Shown piece after piece: positions 1-9,754 of a stretch of 64,000 bases of DNA (position 1 is the first letter of the stretch; every line of letters starts with the position of its first letter). Made by a program: the position numbers and the translations under genes. The DNA is from CAJCJE01 sp035948315 (GTDB taxonomy: Bacteria; Actinomycetota; Actinomycetes; Mycobacteriales; Pseudonocardiaceae): contig DASZJG010000056.1 of the NCBI GenBank assembly GCA_035948315.1, positions 1-64,000 of the forward strand. The letters are read 5' to 3'. The notes beneath the pieces were generated by a model. It had not been told where the DNA came from and ran no database searches. It saw only the letters and a list, made by a program, of their open reading frames with translations.

Positions 1-2195
1 CGCACTGGGACCGTCCAGCTCTCAACACCGGTGCCCAGCCAACCTGAATCGGCAAGAAGAGTCGGCGTGCCACCGGTAGGCGGGGCGGTATAGACCTGGA
101 AATCAAAGGTCAGGCCGTGGCCGGGATAGTTGTCGGGATCATGCCCGGTGGCGAACAGCGTCGGTGTCAGACTGAGCACGTTGGTGTTGGACAACGGACT
201 CTCGGAGTCGATTTGTGGCGGATCGTCAGCGACTTGGATGACTTCACAAGTCGAGGTCGGGACACCGTAGCTGTACCAGAATGACGAACTGCCGTTGAAC
301 ACGTCCCAGCACAAGGTGTACTCGCCCGGGGTGACGGACGCGATCCCGGCATTGACAGTAACGAACTGCCCCGGGTTGACCGTGCCGGGCAAGCTGGTTT
401 GGTCGGTATTGATCGCGACCTGCTGGCCGGTGGCGTTGTACAGCTCATAGGACAAATGCTCGCCACCGGTCCACGCACTGTTGCCGTCGTTGGTGACGGT
501 CACCTCCTGCGACCCAGCTGCGGTCCCGGTCGGCTGCACGTAACTATTCGACGGGCCATACGCCGCGCCGAACGGGCTGTAGGTGATCGACAGATACGGC
601 GGGTTCGTCGAATTGATGCTGGCGAACTTCTTCCAGCCATAGGAGTCGCGGCTGTCGGCGTACACCACCAAACCGCCGTTCGCGCCGCCGCGCGCCCAAG
701 ACTGAATCAGCTGAGTACCCGCAGCCGACGGGTTGTCGCCGAGATCGATCGCTTCAGTTTCAGCAGGGCAACCGCTGTAGCCAGCGGCGAAGCTGCTCTG
801 ACCGATCACGCCACCGCTGTTCACCCAGGGGTAGGTCTTGTTCCCCGTGACGGACCAGCCCGACAGGATCGGCGCCACATAGACCGGACGTGGCTGGCAG
901 GAGAACGAGTACGCGTCGTCCAAATAAAGCGTGGCAGCTTCGACAAAGTCGTTCGGGATCGCACCGCCGACGTTGAACGTCAACAGTGTCTGGGCGACGT
1001 TCGCGCCACCATCGTAGGTGCCGGCATACAGCAGCGGGCTGCTGCTGTAGTCGTTGTTGAACGGGCTTTGCACATAGGTCGAGCCGGCCGCGTTGACGTT
1101 CTGCACCGACGGGTCAACCTTCACCGGGAACACGCGGGCAGGGTCGGACAACCACGTCGAGTCCAAGCTCACCTGCAACGCGGGGCCGCCATTGACCGTG
1201 GTCAGTGTGTACGTCACGCCACCGGTCTGGGCGCCGTTGCCGGAACGCGGGTCGATCTTGGAGTCCTCCATGAATCCGCCGGCGATAGTGCTCACAACCT
1301 GTCCGGACGGATTGGTGAACACCACCGTCCCATCCGGACGTGTTGCCGCAGTCACACCATGCAACGCCATCGGGAACACCCACGTGGTGGGGCCGGAGGC
1401 GCTGTGCAGGACCAGGGTTTCCTTGACCCCACCGGCCGCTGTGGCCAGGTAGGCGACATCCGCGTTGGGCATGATGTCTGGGTAGGTGATCTGCGCGCCG
1501 GATACCGATCCAGCCACGGGGAAGGCACCTTGGATACCGAACCCGACCGATGCGCCCTTCGGCAAATCCACCGACACTAGCGACTGATCCGTACCATTCG
1601 CGGCGAAGCTCGCTGAGACTGAATCAGCAGTCTCATGCCAGCGTCCCTGCGACTTGGTCAGGTTGGTGTTGATATCTGCCCAGCCACCGGTCGAAGTCTG
1701 GTAATGCACCGGCCGCGGATACACCTTCGACGTCAACGTGCCATCAGGATTCTGGAACACCGATCGCGTCGCGGTCCGGTCGCCGACGATCTCCTTGCCA
1801 GACGTCGCCGTTGATTCGGTGCGTTGCTTCGCGGGAGAATGGCTGGCCACGGCCAGCGTGTGGTGGACGTTGGACAATCGTGGTCCAGGCGTCGCAGCGG
1901 GTGGAGTGGCACGTCCCGGGGCGGCTTTCACTGCCTGCGGGCCGGCCTTTTTCGTTCCCTTGATCGCGGAACGCGACCGATGAGATAACCCTGCCGCCGA
2001 ACCCGACACCTGCTGCGGCACACGTAACGCCGCTGCCGTAGGTGAGCCCCAAGCCGAGCCACCGGCCAGGCTGATCAACACGCCGATCGTGGTCGCCACG
2101 GTCACACCACGGACACGCCAACTCCAGCCTTTTTGACTGGGTCGAGGTCTATCGGGCTGGGCGTGGGCAGGCAGCAACATCCGCACCGCAGGCAT
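1..2195 (-). CDS. Large secreted DNRLRE/RHS-type surface protein, 5' part only
   Basis: The reading frame stays open from an ATG at 2195 (preceded by a GAGGGGG ribosome site) to the left window edge, so about 730 N-terminal residues are visible and the 3' end is outside. Residues 1-50 hold a basic stretch and one hydrophobic segment (VATTIGVLISLAGG), a signal or anchor. A middle section with repeated short strands, including ADVAYLATAAGGVKETLVL and a segment with DPSVQNVNAAGSTYV, matches the DNRLRE wall-protein domain that precedes RHS/YD repeats in actinobacterial toxins. Ig-like segments follow. Known of the family: very large secreted polymorphic toxins with a C-terminal toxin tip. The repeats and tip are not visible here, so the toxin role is inference. 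Confidence 0.75.
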   Translation of the reverse strand, partial: MPAVRMLLPAHAQPDRPRPSQKGWSWRVRGVTVATTIGVLISLAGGSAWGSPTAAALRVPQQVSGSAAGLSHRSRSAIKGTKKAGPQAVKAAPGRATPPAATPGPRLSNVHHTLAVASHSPAKQRTESTATSGKEIVGDRTATRSVFQNPDGTLTSKVYPRPVHYQTSTGGWADINTNLTKSQGRWHETADSVSASFAANGTDQSLVSVDLPKGASVGFGIQGAFPVAGSVSGAQITYPDIMPNADVAYLATAAGGVKETLVLHSASGPTTWVFPMALHGVTAATRPDGTVVFTNPSGQVVSTIAGGFMEDSKIDPRSGNGAQTGGVTYTLTTVNGGPALQVSLDSTWLSDPARVFPVKVDPSVQNVNAAGSTYVQSPFNNDYSSSPLLYAGTYDGGANVAQTLLTFNVGGAIPNDFVEAATLYLDDAYSFSCQPRPVYVAPILSGWSVTGNKTYPWVNSGGVIGQSSFAAGYSGCPAETEAIDLGDNPSAAGTQLIQSWARGGANGGLVVYADSRDSYGWKKFASINSTNPPYLSITYSPFGAAYGPSNSYVQPTGTAAGSQEVTVTNDGNSAWTGGEHLSYELYNATGQQVAINTDQTSLPGTVNPGQFVTVNAGIASVTPGEYTLCWDVFNGSSSFWYSYGVPTSTCEVIQVADDPPQIDSESPLSNTNVLSLTPTLFATGHDPDNYPGHGLTFDFQVYTAPPTGGTPTLLADSGWLGTGVESWTVPV

Positions 2196-2418
2196 GGAGC
2201 CCCCTCATAAAATGCGCTCTCGCTCCCCCGCGGAGCATCGCAACGGAATCACACCCGGCTGACGCTCACCCGGTCAAGAAGCCATCACCCGATCAGCTCA
2301 GTGCAAAACATCCGATTTGCCGGATTATGTGGGTAAGTTACGCCAATTGACCTAGCGCTAGACCGAGTCGAGTCCTGTTCCATAACTAAACAAACACGGG
2401 ATACCGGGGGGGAACCGA
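2196..2418. promoter_or_regulatory. Divergent intergenic region
   Basis: A 223-bp spacer between the RHS-type gene and the small secreted gene, visibly more AT-rich than the flanks. It contains a perfect 10-bp palindrome, CTAGCGCTAG, at 2352-2361, about 57 bp before the plus-strand start. It could be a regulator site, but a palindrome this short may be chance. Confidence 0.3.
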
Positions 2419-2946
2419 ATGACAACGGCCAAACGAATCATGGCGTCTGTAACCCGCCACCGAGCACTCGCTGCGGGGATCACTGCGGCGGTGTTTGTCG
2501 CAACAACCATCAGCGTCATCGTTGCCTGGCCCAACAAGCCGGCCACGCAACAAGTCGCATATACCAACATCTCCCGCAACTACAAAACCTGTTTGCTCAC
2601 CACCACTCAGAACTCGTTCCAAGCAGCCCCCATCTGGAAGGCCATCCGGCAAGCCACCACACACGCCCCCATCAACGCCCAACAACTCACCCCACCCACC
2701 GGCACCACGGCCCAACTCGTCCCCTACTTCAACAGCCTCATCGCCCTGCACTGCCAACTCATCGTGACCACCGGCACCGACCTAACCGACGCACTCGCCA
2801 CCACCGCCACCAATAACCCCGACTCCCATTTCGTCAACATCGGTACCGCCATTAACCAACCCAACATCCACACCATCATCACCCCACTGGCTAACCCCGA
2901 CGTGATCACCACCTATGTCCTTAACGCCACTCACGGCAAGTACTAA
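2419..2946 (+). CDS. Small secreted BMP-like protein
   Basis: A 175-residue protein starting at an ATG behind a GGGGGGGAA ribosome site. Residues 15-37 form one hydrophobic segment (signal or anchor). The rest is rich in Thr and Asn. The stretch ALATTATNNPDSHFVNIGTA resembles the part of BMP/Med-type solute-binding lipoproteins where a residue pair precedes a DxxF strand, but the protein is only about half the usual length and has no lipobox Cys. Codon choice is less GC-biased than in most of the window, suggesting transfer. It is divergent from the RHS-type gene, so a linked function is possible. Function unknown. Confidence 0.55.
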   Translation: MTTAKRIMASVTRHRALAAGITAAVFVATTISVIVAWPNKPATQQVAYTNISRNYKTCLLTTTQNSFQAAPIWKAIRQATTHAPINAQQLTPPTGTTAQLVPYFNSLIALHCQLIVTTGTDLTDALATTATNNPDSHFVNIGTAINQPNIHTIITPLANPDVITTYVLNATHGKY

Positions 2947-3006
2947 CGGGGTTTCACCCCCCCAGCCCGACGAGGCATGTGGTGGTTAGTCCGGTCGAGT
3001 GAGGCA

Positions 3007-3100
3007 GGCTCCGGTCGGAGCGAGACGGTGACACGCTGTGTCCCGGTATCAACCGCCCGTTGGCGGTGGGTGGCCTTGCGGCCTGTGTCCGACCGGAGCC
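3007..3100. repeat. 13-bp inverted repeat in leader of the chimeric gene
   Basis: GGCTCCGGTCGGA at 3007-3019 is the exact reverse complement of TCCGACCGGAGCC at 3088-3100. The right arm ends 4 bp before the ATG at 3105, so a stem with a 68-nt loop could form in the leader RNA. Role unknown. Confidence 0.4.
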
Positions 3101-3104
3101 CGTC

Positions 3105-3746
3105 ATGACGCTACCGCGCACTGTCGCCGATGTCCTGTCCCGGCACGTGGTGTTCGAACTGGAGAGCATCGACAGGTTGTTCCTCAACGTCTACCAACCG
3201 CTGTTGCAGCACCCCCGGGCGCTGGTCGGGTTCATCCACGACCGTCTGGGCCAGCCCATCGCCTCGACCGCGGCGTTGGCGCCGATGAGCGAGGCGTTCG
3301 TGTCCGCGATCGGCACCTTCGCCCGCGAACACCACGTGCCGGTCGTGCACTTCACCAAGGGACAGCGCAAAGACGACCTCATGCACGAATACCTGGCTCG
3401 TTTCGATCAGAATCTCATCCAGCGCCACGTCGGTCAGGCGTACGCCATGGCGGCCCGATACGAGGAGGCCCTGGTGCAGCTGTGCAGCGCACTGTCCATT
3501 GCTGAGCGCACCGAGGACGTCTGCGGCCAGGCACACACGCACCGCGCCATCTGGCGGGTACGGGCGCAACAGGACCGCCACGACCTCGCGCTGGAGCACG
3601 CGTCATGCGCCTTGTCGCTCTATCGGCGGTTGGGGAATCCGGTGTGGCAGGACATCTGCGGTTGGTCCTTCAGGAGTACCTGGGCACTACAACCAGCATC
3701 GACCTCATCGCGTGTTGGAGGGACAGCCACCTTCGCCGCCCGGTGA
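3105..3746 (+). pseudogene. Chimeric fragment: conserved N-terminal domain joined to TPR regulator piece
   Basis: The frame starts at the ATG at 3105. Residues 1-105 (from MTLPRTVADVLSRHV to LMHEYLARF) look like the start of a conserved actinobacterial protein I cannot name. From about residue 107 the sequence switches to a TPR-type segment (RHVGQAYAMAARYEEALVQL, then CGQAHTHRAI and HDLALEHASCALSLYRRLGN), typical of AfsR-like or LuxR-type regulators. The frame then runs into an integrase remnant and stops. The abrupt change of subject and missing remainder of both parents indicate a deletion or transposition scar. Confidence 0.5.
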
Positions 3747-3832
3747 CACAACCTTTAGCGGTCGTGGAAGCGCATATCCGACGATGAAGAATCCTTGGCG
3801 GCCTGATCAACGAGTACGAATCCGCCGCGTGA
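3680..3832 (+). pseudogene. Integrase-core transposase C-terminal remnant
   Basis: Two frames together show the end of an rve-type transposase: HYNQHRPHRVLEGQPP in one frame, then ILGGLINEYESAA followed by TGA at 3830-3832 in another. Both motifs are typical of the last 50 residues of such proteins. The frame change between them and the missing DDE core show that it is dead. Confidence 0.6.
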
Positions 3833-3910
3833 CCGTTGATCAGAATTCCCTGGTCAAACAGCGCGGCCAGGTTTTGAACCCTACAGGCTCTGTCTGAGAC
3901 CAGTGGTACT

Positions 3911-4942
3911 CATTGAGCCTTTCCGGGTAACCATCCATGACCATGAGTGATGGTCACGGATACGGCCGGCGCCAGCGATAGCGACGCGCCGAAGTTGTTG
4001 TGATGCAACATAAAGACGCGGAACCCCGGTATGAATTTGGTCCTTCCGCAGATCAACTTCATAGGGGTTCCGCGCCTGATGAGTGTGTCATACACCGCGA
4101 CCTTGCCGGTACGCGACCAGACCGTGCTGTACCTGTCCAGCCTGCTGCGCGCCGAACGGGTGCGACGCGGCACCCGCGTGAACCGCCGATCCCTGACCCC
4201 TTCAACCAGGCCGTCCTGGTGCTGCGCTGGTTCCTCGACGGCACCCGGGTCAGGCAACTGGCCGCGGACAACGCCATCGGCAAGTCCACTGCCTATCACT
4301 ATCTGGGCGAGGGCTTCACGGTTCTGGCGGCCCAGGCGCCCGCGCTGGAATCGGCGTTACTGGCAGCGAAAATGGCCGGGTACAGCCACATTTCCATCGA
4401 CGGCACGCTGATCGAGACCGACCGGTGCCGCACGCCCGGCCCGACCAAGGGCGTGGACCTGTGGTGGTCGGGCAAGCACGCCAACCACGGCGGGAACATC
4501 CAGGTGATCACCGCTCCCGACGGGTGGCCGCTGTGGACCTCACCGGTGCGGCCCGGCCGCGAGCACGACACCACCGCGCTGCGCGAGCACCCCGACATCT
4601 TGCCCGCCCTGGCCACGTGGATCGCCCAGGACCGGCCCGCCCTGGGCGATGTGGGCTACGAAGGTGAATCCGACACCATCACCGTCGCGTTCAAGAAACC
4701 CAAGGGTGGCGAACTCACCGAGGAGCAGAAGACCCACAACAAGGCCCACAATGGGAAACGAGCGGTCGGGGAACGCGGAAACTCGTTGTTGAAAACAACG
4801 TTCAAGGCGCTGCGCAACATCAGCCTGTGCCCATGGAAGATCGGCGCCATCGCCGCGGCCGCCCTCGTCATCCTCCACATTGAACACGACCGCACAACGT
4901 GATTACACATGGTGACGAAACGTTACCCGGAATGGCTCAATG
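3911..4942 (+). mobile_element. IS5-type insertion sequence
   Basis: The element is bounded by inverted repeats: 3911-3932 begins CATTGAGCCTTTCCGGGTAA, and the reverse complement of 4921-4942 begins CATTGAGCCATTCCGGGTAA, 20 of 22 positions matching. A transposase in two frames fills it. A 3-bp ACT lies directly left of the element and one base beyond its right end, so a target duplication is possible but not clean. It sits beside a WD40 remnant. Confidence 0.75.
4079..4902 (+). pseudogene. IS5-family transposase, frameshifted
   Basis: The N-terminus MSVSYTATLPVRDQTVLYLS starts at the ATG at 4079. Homologous reading then moves to another frame near 4180-4200, where QAVLVLRWFLDGTRVRQLAA continues to the stop at 4902. 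The second frame carries the DDE-type motifs: HISIDGTLI, DVGYEGE and a C-terminal ERGNSLLKTTFKALR. A programmed frameshift is known in some IS5 relatives, so the element could still be active, but no clear slippery run is visible at the junction. A simple inactivating indel is equally possible. Confidence 0.7.
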
Positions 4943-5075
4943 GACTGGCGTTATCAGCCCGGATGGACGGACGATCGCGGCGGCCGATGAATCCGGAACT
5001 ATGCAGGTATGGAGTATCGCGCACCCGAATTCGCCGACGCTCATGCATACCTTCAAGGGCGGTGATGCCAGCTCG
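4943..5075 (+). pseudogene. WD40-repeat fragment
   Basis: Directly right of the insertion sequence an open frame reads WTGVISPDGRTIAAADESG, then TMQVWSIAHPNSPTLMHTF: one WD40 blade with the SPDG turn and the W strand end. Nothing else of a propeller protein is visible, so this is probably the leftover of a gene cut by the insertion. Confidence 0.5.
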
Positions 5076-5395
5076 ATCAGGCTCGTCTCCGTCGCTCTGG
5101 TGTGCGCACTGGCCGCGTCAGGGCCTTGTACGCAGAGTGATCAGATCCTGGTCGTCGCCTTCCACCGCGGCACGCCCAGTCGCGTATCGCGGCACTCCCC
5201 CGACCGCTTGCAATGACACAAGATCGATCAACCACGCGAGTCAGGCTTGACGATCTTGGCGTTGGCTGTGTTAGCCTTCCAAGTGTGCAAACAACCCGGA
5301 ATTCGGGTCGGGCACCGGTCCTGTGTGTTCGAGTGGACGTCGACACCGTCGCGGGTAAGTACCCGCCTTCCGGGCAACTGCCCGGGAAAGTGTGT
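5076..5395. other. Intergenic stretch, nothing assigned
   Basis: No gene is supported. There are GC-rich short hairpins around 5350-5390. The right end, from CCTCGGACAC onward, is shared with the equivalent position beside the second recombinase remnant at 37.0 kb. Confidence 0.4.
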
Positions 5396-6511
5396 TCAAG
5401 TCCCCCCTCGGACACACTCACTATTCACCCGTCTCACCGGTTTGATGATCACATCGGCCGTGTGAGCGTGGTGGTCGAACTGGATCTGAAGATCCAGCGC
5501 CGCATAAAGATCCATAACTTCCTGCGGCTCCCCATCGGCGACCACAGCGCCAACATCTCCCAGCGAATCAATCCGCGCGTAGATCTCGGCGGCTTCGATC
5601 GCGTTCGGCGCCGGAATCCCTTCCAACTCAGCCTGAGCAACCTCCCGCTGCGCCTGTGCGGCGTTGATCGACTCGACCAGCGCCACCGGATCAACTCCAG
5701 CCTCGATCGCCGCCCGCAGCCGCCGCAACTTCGCCTCGGCGTCCGCCAGTCGCTTCTTCACCGCGTCCCGCGACCCGAGCGTCCCAGCAGGCTCCCCTTG
5801 CGACGCAACGAGTGCAGCAACCGTCCGGTCCATGTTGCGCGGCGCGAACAACCCCGCCAGCCACGCCGTCACGCCCTCCTGCAACTTGTCCTCCCGCAAG
5901 TACACGGCAGGAGGATGTGAGGCCAACGCCGCCGAACCAGGCGCCAAGGTCCGCGCCGGACACCGGTAGTACATGCCGTGCTTTCGTGGACTCGCCTCCA
6001 TCTTCCGCGCGCACTCGACATGCCGAATCCGCCCACGGAACACGTAAGGCCGACTCAACGGCCGCTCGCTCCGCTCCGACTTCCGCGCAGTCGACAAACC
6101 GCCTGCGCCCTTGGACCGTCGCAACAACTGTGCCTGTGTGAAGTCCTCAACGGACACAATCGCTGGATGCGCCGGGCGCCGCGACCGCACAACCCGCTCG
6201 GGCGCCGCCCGCCGAAACCGAACCACGTGCCCAGCCGCTACGTCATCGGGGTCAAGCAGCACTTCGTGCTTCGTCCACCGCCCGAAGATCGCATAGCCGG
6301 TGTATCGCGGGTTCTCCAGAATCGCTCGCGTCGTGCTGCCCTGCCATCCATCGGCCAGCCGATGCGAGTTCTGGTCGCGGCGATGCGCAGACGGGCAAGG
6401 AATCCCATCCCGGTTGAGCCCGTTCGCAATCGCCCGGTTGCCGCGTCCAGCCAGATACTCCGCGAAGATCCGCCGAACGACCTCGGCCGGCTCCTCCTCG
6501 ATCGCCAACAC
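5396..6511 (-). pseudogene. Large serine recombinase, N-terminal catalytic domain missing (copy 1)
   Basis: The 371-residue frame begins inside the recombinase domain (EPAEVVRRIFAEYLAGRGNRA, then GWQGSTTRAILENPRYTGYA). It continues through a zinc-ribbon region (CARKMEASPRKHGMYYRCPA) and a coiled coil (KKRLADAEAKLRRLRAAIEA) to a normal C-terminus. The usual N-terminal resolvase domain of 130-150 residues, with the catalytic Ser, is absent: a stop lies just upstream and the next gene starts at 6587. It cannot catalyse recombination alone. Its last 420 bp are closely related to the remnant at 36996-37506, in the same orientation. Confidence 0.8.
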
Positions 6512-6586
6512 GCGCAGCCGACATCACCACATCCGGTCGACGGCACGGGGAGAACGGCACCCCGCCTACCCTGGCAGGGAGTACTG

Positions 6587-7906
6587 ATGCGCGTCTTCGT
6601 CACCGGCGGAACCGGCCATTCCGGTTCGTTCATCATCCCCGAGCTGATCGCCGTCGGCCACGAGGTCACGGGCTTAGCCCGATCGGACACGGCCGCCGTC
6701 GCGCTGACCACGCTCGGCGCGACGGCGCGGCGCGGCGGCCTCGAGGATCTCGACGGGCTCAAAGAAGCGGCCGCAGACTCCGACGGCGTCGTCCACGTCG
6801 CCCACCGCCAGAACCTGCTCCCAACCGGCGGGATGAGCGCTGTGGCCGCGGCGGAGCTCCCGATCATGCACGTCTACGGTGAGGCGCTCGCGGGCACCGG
6901 CAAGCCGCTGGTCGTGGCCGGGAGCATCGGATCACCCGGCAACCTCGGACGACCGATCGTCGAGGAGGACCCGGCCCTGCCCAGCGGCGATGAGCACAAG
7001 GGCACCCTGCGGGCTCGCAACGCCGTGGAAAGGTCCGTAATCGACCTCGCCGAACGAGGCGTCCGGTCGTCGGTCGTGCGGATTGCCAACATCGTGCACG
7101 GCACCACCGACGACGCCGGCTTCCTTCCCCTGCTCATCGCACTGGCGAAGGAGAAGGGTTTCGCCGGTTACTCCGGAGACGGCACGAACCTGTGGAACGC
7201 GGTGCACGTTCGCGATCTCGCCTCACTATTCCGCCTGGCGTTGGAGAAAGGACCGGCCGGCAGCTACTGGCACGCGGTCGAGGATGGGGGTGTTTCCTTC
7301 CGCGAGATCGCAGAGGCCATCGGCAGCCGTTTGGACCTGCCCGTCGTGAGCATCCCGGCGGACGAACTGATGACGCCGAGATACTTCGGCTTTCTCGCGA
7401 ACATCGCCACCCAGAGCTACCCGGCGTCCAACCTCATCACCCGCCGCACCCTGGGCTGGGAACCCAACCAGCCCGGCCTGCTCGCCGATCTGGACAACGG
7501 CCACTACTTCCCCGCCGTCACCGCGCCGGTCCACGACGACGTGGCCACGCTGGAGGACTTCGTCCGAAGCGGAGAGGGGGCTCTGGCGATGGTCGACGAG
7601 AACGCCGTCTGGCGGGAGGCGGAGAGCTTGCCCTGGGGCGGGGAATGGCGAGGGCCGGGCGGGTTCGCACGTCTGACCCGGGAGATCGACGTGCTGGCAG
7701 AGCTCACCGCACGCGGGCACGAGATCGTCCGGGCAGGCGACGTGGTGGAGCTGCGGCTCGACGCCGTTTTCACCTCTCGCAGGAGCGGACGACAACTGCC
7801 AATGACAGTTGTGGAGCACTATCGGGTCCATGACGGGAAGATCTACGGCGCGGATGCCTTCTACAACGACACCCAGGCTGTCAACGACCTGGTCAAGAAC
7901 GGTTGA
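6587..7906 (+). CDS. NAD-dependent epimerase/reductase fused to an NTF2-like domain
   Basis: A 439-residue protein starting at the ATG at 6587 behind CAGGGAG. Residues 1-300 are an extended short-chain dehydrogenase fold: MRVFVTGGTGHSGS is the nucleotide-binding glycine loop, and NAVHVRDLASLFRLALE is the conserved late motif of epimerases. No clear YxxxK pair is evident, so the catalytic type is uncertain. After about residue 315 (LEDFVRSGEGALAMVDEN) comes a separate region ending in a VVEHYRVHDGKIYGADAF strand pattern, typical of NTF2/SnoaL-like isomerase folds. The fusion is unusual. The gene starts immediately beside the recombinase truncation, consistent with an inserted segment. Substrate unknown. 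Confidence 0.7.
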   Translation: MRVFVTGGTGHSGSFIIPELIAVGHEVTGLARSDTAAVALTTLGATARRGGLEDLDGLKEAAADSDGVVHVAHRQNLLPTGGMSAVAAAELPIMHVYGEALAGTGKPLVVAGSIGSPGNLGRPIVEEDPALPSGDEHKGTLRARNAVERSVIDLAERGVRSSVVRIANIVHGTTDDAGFLPLLIALAKEKGFAGYSGDGTNLWNAVHVRDLASLFRLALEKGPAGSYWHAVEDGGVSFREIAEAIGSRLDLPVVSIPADELMTPRYFGFLANIATQSYPASNLITRRTLGWEPNQPGLLADLDNGHYFPAVTAPVHDDVATLEDFVRSGEGALAMVDENAVWREAESLPWGGEWRGPGGFARLTREIDVLAELTARGHEIVRAGDVVELRLDAVFTSRRSGRQLPMTVVEHYRVHDGKIYGADAFYNDTQAVNDLVKNG

Positions 7907-8058
7907 CTCACTCGGTCTTCATCCGCGCCCTCAGCCGGGAGCGACCTCGAATTCACGTGCCACGTCTCGCCCAGCGCCGCAACCCCGGGGCAGGCCGAAA
8001 GCAGGTCGGCGGCGCCGTTTGTCGTGGCTGGTCACACGAATGACTGAAGGAGACACCG

Positions 8059-8910
8059 ATGCCCGACTATGGTCATCCTCTGCGTTTCGCCACGTTCATC
8101 TCTCCCGCCAACTCCCCAACGCACCGTCCAGTCGAATTAGCGCAGCTCAGCGAGCGGCTCGGTTTCGACTTTGTCACCTTCCAGGATCATCCCTACAAGG
8201 CCGACTTCCTCGACACCTGGACTCTGCTGAGCTGGGCGGCCGCGCGGACCGAGCGCATCGGCCTGTCCGGTAACGTGCTGAACCTGCCGCTGCGCCCCCC
8301 TGCCGTGCTCGCCCGCGCGATAGCCAGCCTCGACCTGCTCTCCGGTGGACGAACGAGCCTCGGGCTCGGGGCCGGCTTCTACTGGGATGCCGTGCAAGCG
8401 ATCGGCGGACGGCGGTTAACCCCGCTGCAGGGCGTGACGGCCCTCAGCGAGGCAATCGACGTGATCCGCGGGGTTTGGGACGCCGACGTGCCCAGCCCCC
8501 TCACTGTCGAGGGCGAGTTCTACAAGGTCCACGGCGCCGAGCGCGGACCCGCACCCGCACACCACATCCCGATCTGGCTCGGCGCCCACAAGCCGAAGAT
8601 GCAGAACCTGGTCGGACGCAAGGCCGATGGCTGGCTGCCGTCCCTGCCAGTCATGGAACCTGACGGCTTGCCCAAGGGAAACGCCATCATCGATGACGCC
8701 GCACGCGCTGCGGGCCGCGATCCCCGCGACATTACCCGTCTGCTCAACATCTTCCCAGGCCAGCAGACCGCGGAAGCCCTAGCCCAGATGACCCTCGAGG
8801 ACGGGGTCAGCATCTTCATCCTGGCCAGCGACGAGCGGGATGTTCTCGAACGCTTCGCCGCTGAAACGATCCCCGCAGTACGCGAACACGTGGCCCACCG
8901 ACGCAAGTAG
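8059..8910 (+). CDS. LLM-class flavin-dependent oxidoreductase
   Basis: A 283-residue protein with a good ribosome site (GAAGGAGACACC before the ATG). The bacterial luciferase-like TIM barrel is recognisable: the N-terminal strand LRFATFISPA, the LGFDFVTFQDHP helix-strand, RIGLSGNVLNLPLRPP, LDLLSGGRTSLGLGAGFYWD and HIPIWLGAHKPKMQNLVG. The family uses reduced F420 or FMNH2 to oxidise or reduce small organic substrates; which one applies is not visible. It lies 152 bp downstream of the epimerase on the same strand and may be co-transcribed. Confidence 0.8.
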   Translation: MPDYGHPLRFATFISPANSPTHRPVELAQLSERLGFDFVTFQDHPYKADFLDTWTLLSWAAARTERIGLSGNVLNLPLRPPAVLARAIASLDLLSGGRTSLGLGAGFYWDAVQAIGGRRLTPLQGVTALSEAIDVIRGVWDADVPSPLTVEGEFYKVHGAERGPAPAHHIPIWLGAHKPKMQNLVGRKADGWLPSLPVMEPDGLPKGNAIIDDAARAAGRDPRDITRLLNIFPGQQTAEALAQMTLEDGVSIFILASDERDVLERFAAETIPAVREHVAHRRK

Positions 8911-8919
8911 GTCTGCTGA

Positions 8920-9275
8920 GAGCAGGCGCGGCCATCTGGGCGAAGGGCGCCACCGAGCTGGCAACGATGATCGCCGCGAAGGAGGTGACGCGAGCGAGGT
9001 CGTCGAGGCCCACCTGGCCAGGATCGCGGCGGTCAACCCGACGACCGGCGCGCACACTGCCATCCTCGCCGATGATGCCCGAGCGGCAGCCGCCGCGTCC
9101 GACGCCGTGGAGTCCGCTCCCGCGGCTCCCTGCGAATCCCGGCCAGCTATTGCGGCGTCAGCTCGCTGCGCACGACGCCGGGCCGGATTCCGCTGGCCAC
9201 CAGCTTGCCGGGGCCGGCACCGACGCTGGCCGTCCAGCTGTTCACGTCGCCCAGGCCCGCCGGCCTGGACGGTAG
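8920..9275 (+). pseudogene. Amidase remnant
   Basis: Pieces of an amidase-signature protein appear across frames: ELATMIAAKEVTRA, then SEVVEAHLARIAAVNPTTGA and ILADDARAAAAASDA (the N-terminal 60 residues). After a large deletion, SLRTTPGRIPLA follows from the middle of such enzymes. The Ser-Ser-Lys catalytic core is missing. Confidence 0.6.
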
Positions 9276-9358
9276 GCGATCTGACCCTCATGTCTAACGA
9301 GCAGCTGTCCGCATCTATCGATGCGATGAGGCTACCCGGTGCCGTCGGAAAGCATCGG

Positions 9359-9754
9359 CTACTGGATTTCCCCTGGCTCCAAGTCGTCGCTCTCGTTGGT
9401 GGCCAGTTTCTGGGCGAGTCCGAGGACAAGGACACATCCGTAGCGGCCAGTGTCGACGAGCCTGTGGTAGATCAGCCAGAGCTGTGCTACCACAGGCGGC
9501 CGGTCTGCCTCGGCCCGCGGTTCGACCATCTCGACGTACCAGGGATAGCGAGAAAAAGCGATGCCGGCGTCGTCCTCGAATGTCGATTCTTCGTAGTAGA
9601 TATCCACGACTCCGGCAGCGGTGAGCGCTTGAACGCCGTCGCCGGCGCCGTTGGCGACGAATTCCTGTCCAACGATACGCGACACATCGTCCACTAGATC
9701 CGAAGGCCGCTGCCCGCATTTCGGTCGAATGTGGATAGTATAGCTTCTCGACAT
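9359..9754 (-). CDS. Putative immunity protein for the adjacent toxin
   Basis: A 131-residue acidic, cytosolic-looking protein without signal or membrane segment. Its ATG overlaps the stop of the upstream toxin gene (TAATG), giving tight translational coupling. This order, toxin then small acidic partner, is standard for polymorphic-toxin immunity proteins, which bind and block the toxin tip in the producing cell. I do not recognise a named immunity family in it. The assignment rests on position. Confidence 0.55.
   Translation of the reverse strand: MSRSYTIHIRPKCGQRPSDLVDDVSRIVGQEFVANGAGDGVQALTAAGVVDIYYEESTFEDDAGIAFSRYPWYVEMVEPRAEADRPPVVAQLWLIYHRLVDTGRYGCVLVLGLAQKLATNESDDLEPGEIQ

Noticed and set aside
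5340..5412. tRNA-like stretch (GTTCAAGTCCCC and small hairpins)
   Set aside because: No matching acceptor stem or anticodon arm upstream; the last bases belong to the end of the recombinase-type sequence shared with 37.0 kb.
5978..6586. 203-residue N-terminal extension of the epimerase frame
   Set aside because: It is antisense to the recombinase remnant and Arg/Pro-rich; the ATG at 6587 has a ribosome site and begins the nucleotide-binding fold exactly.
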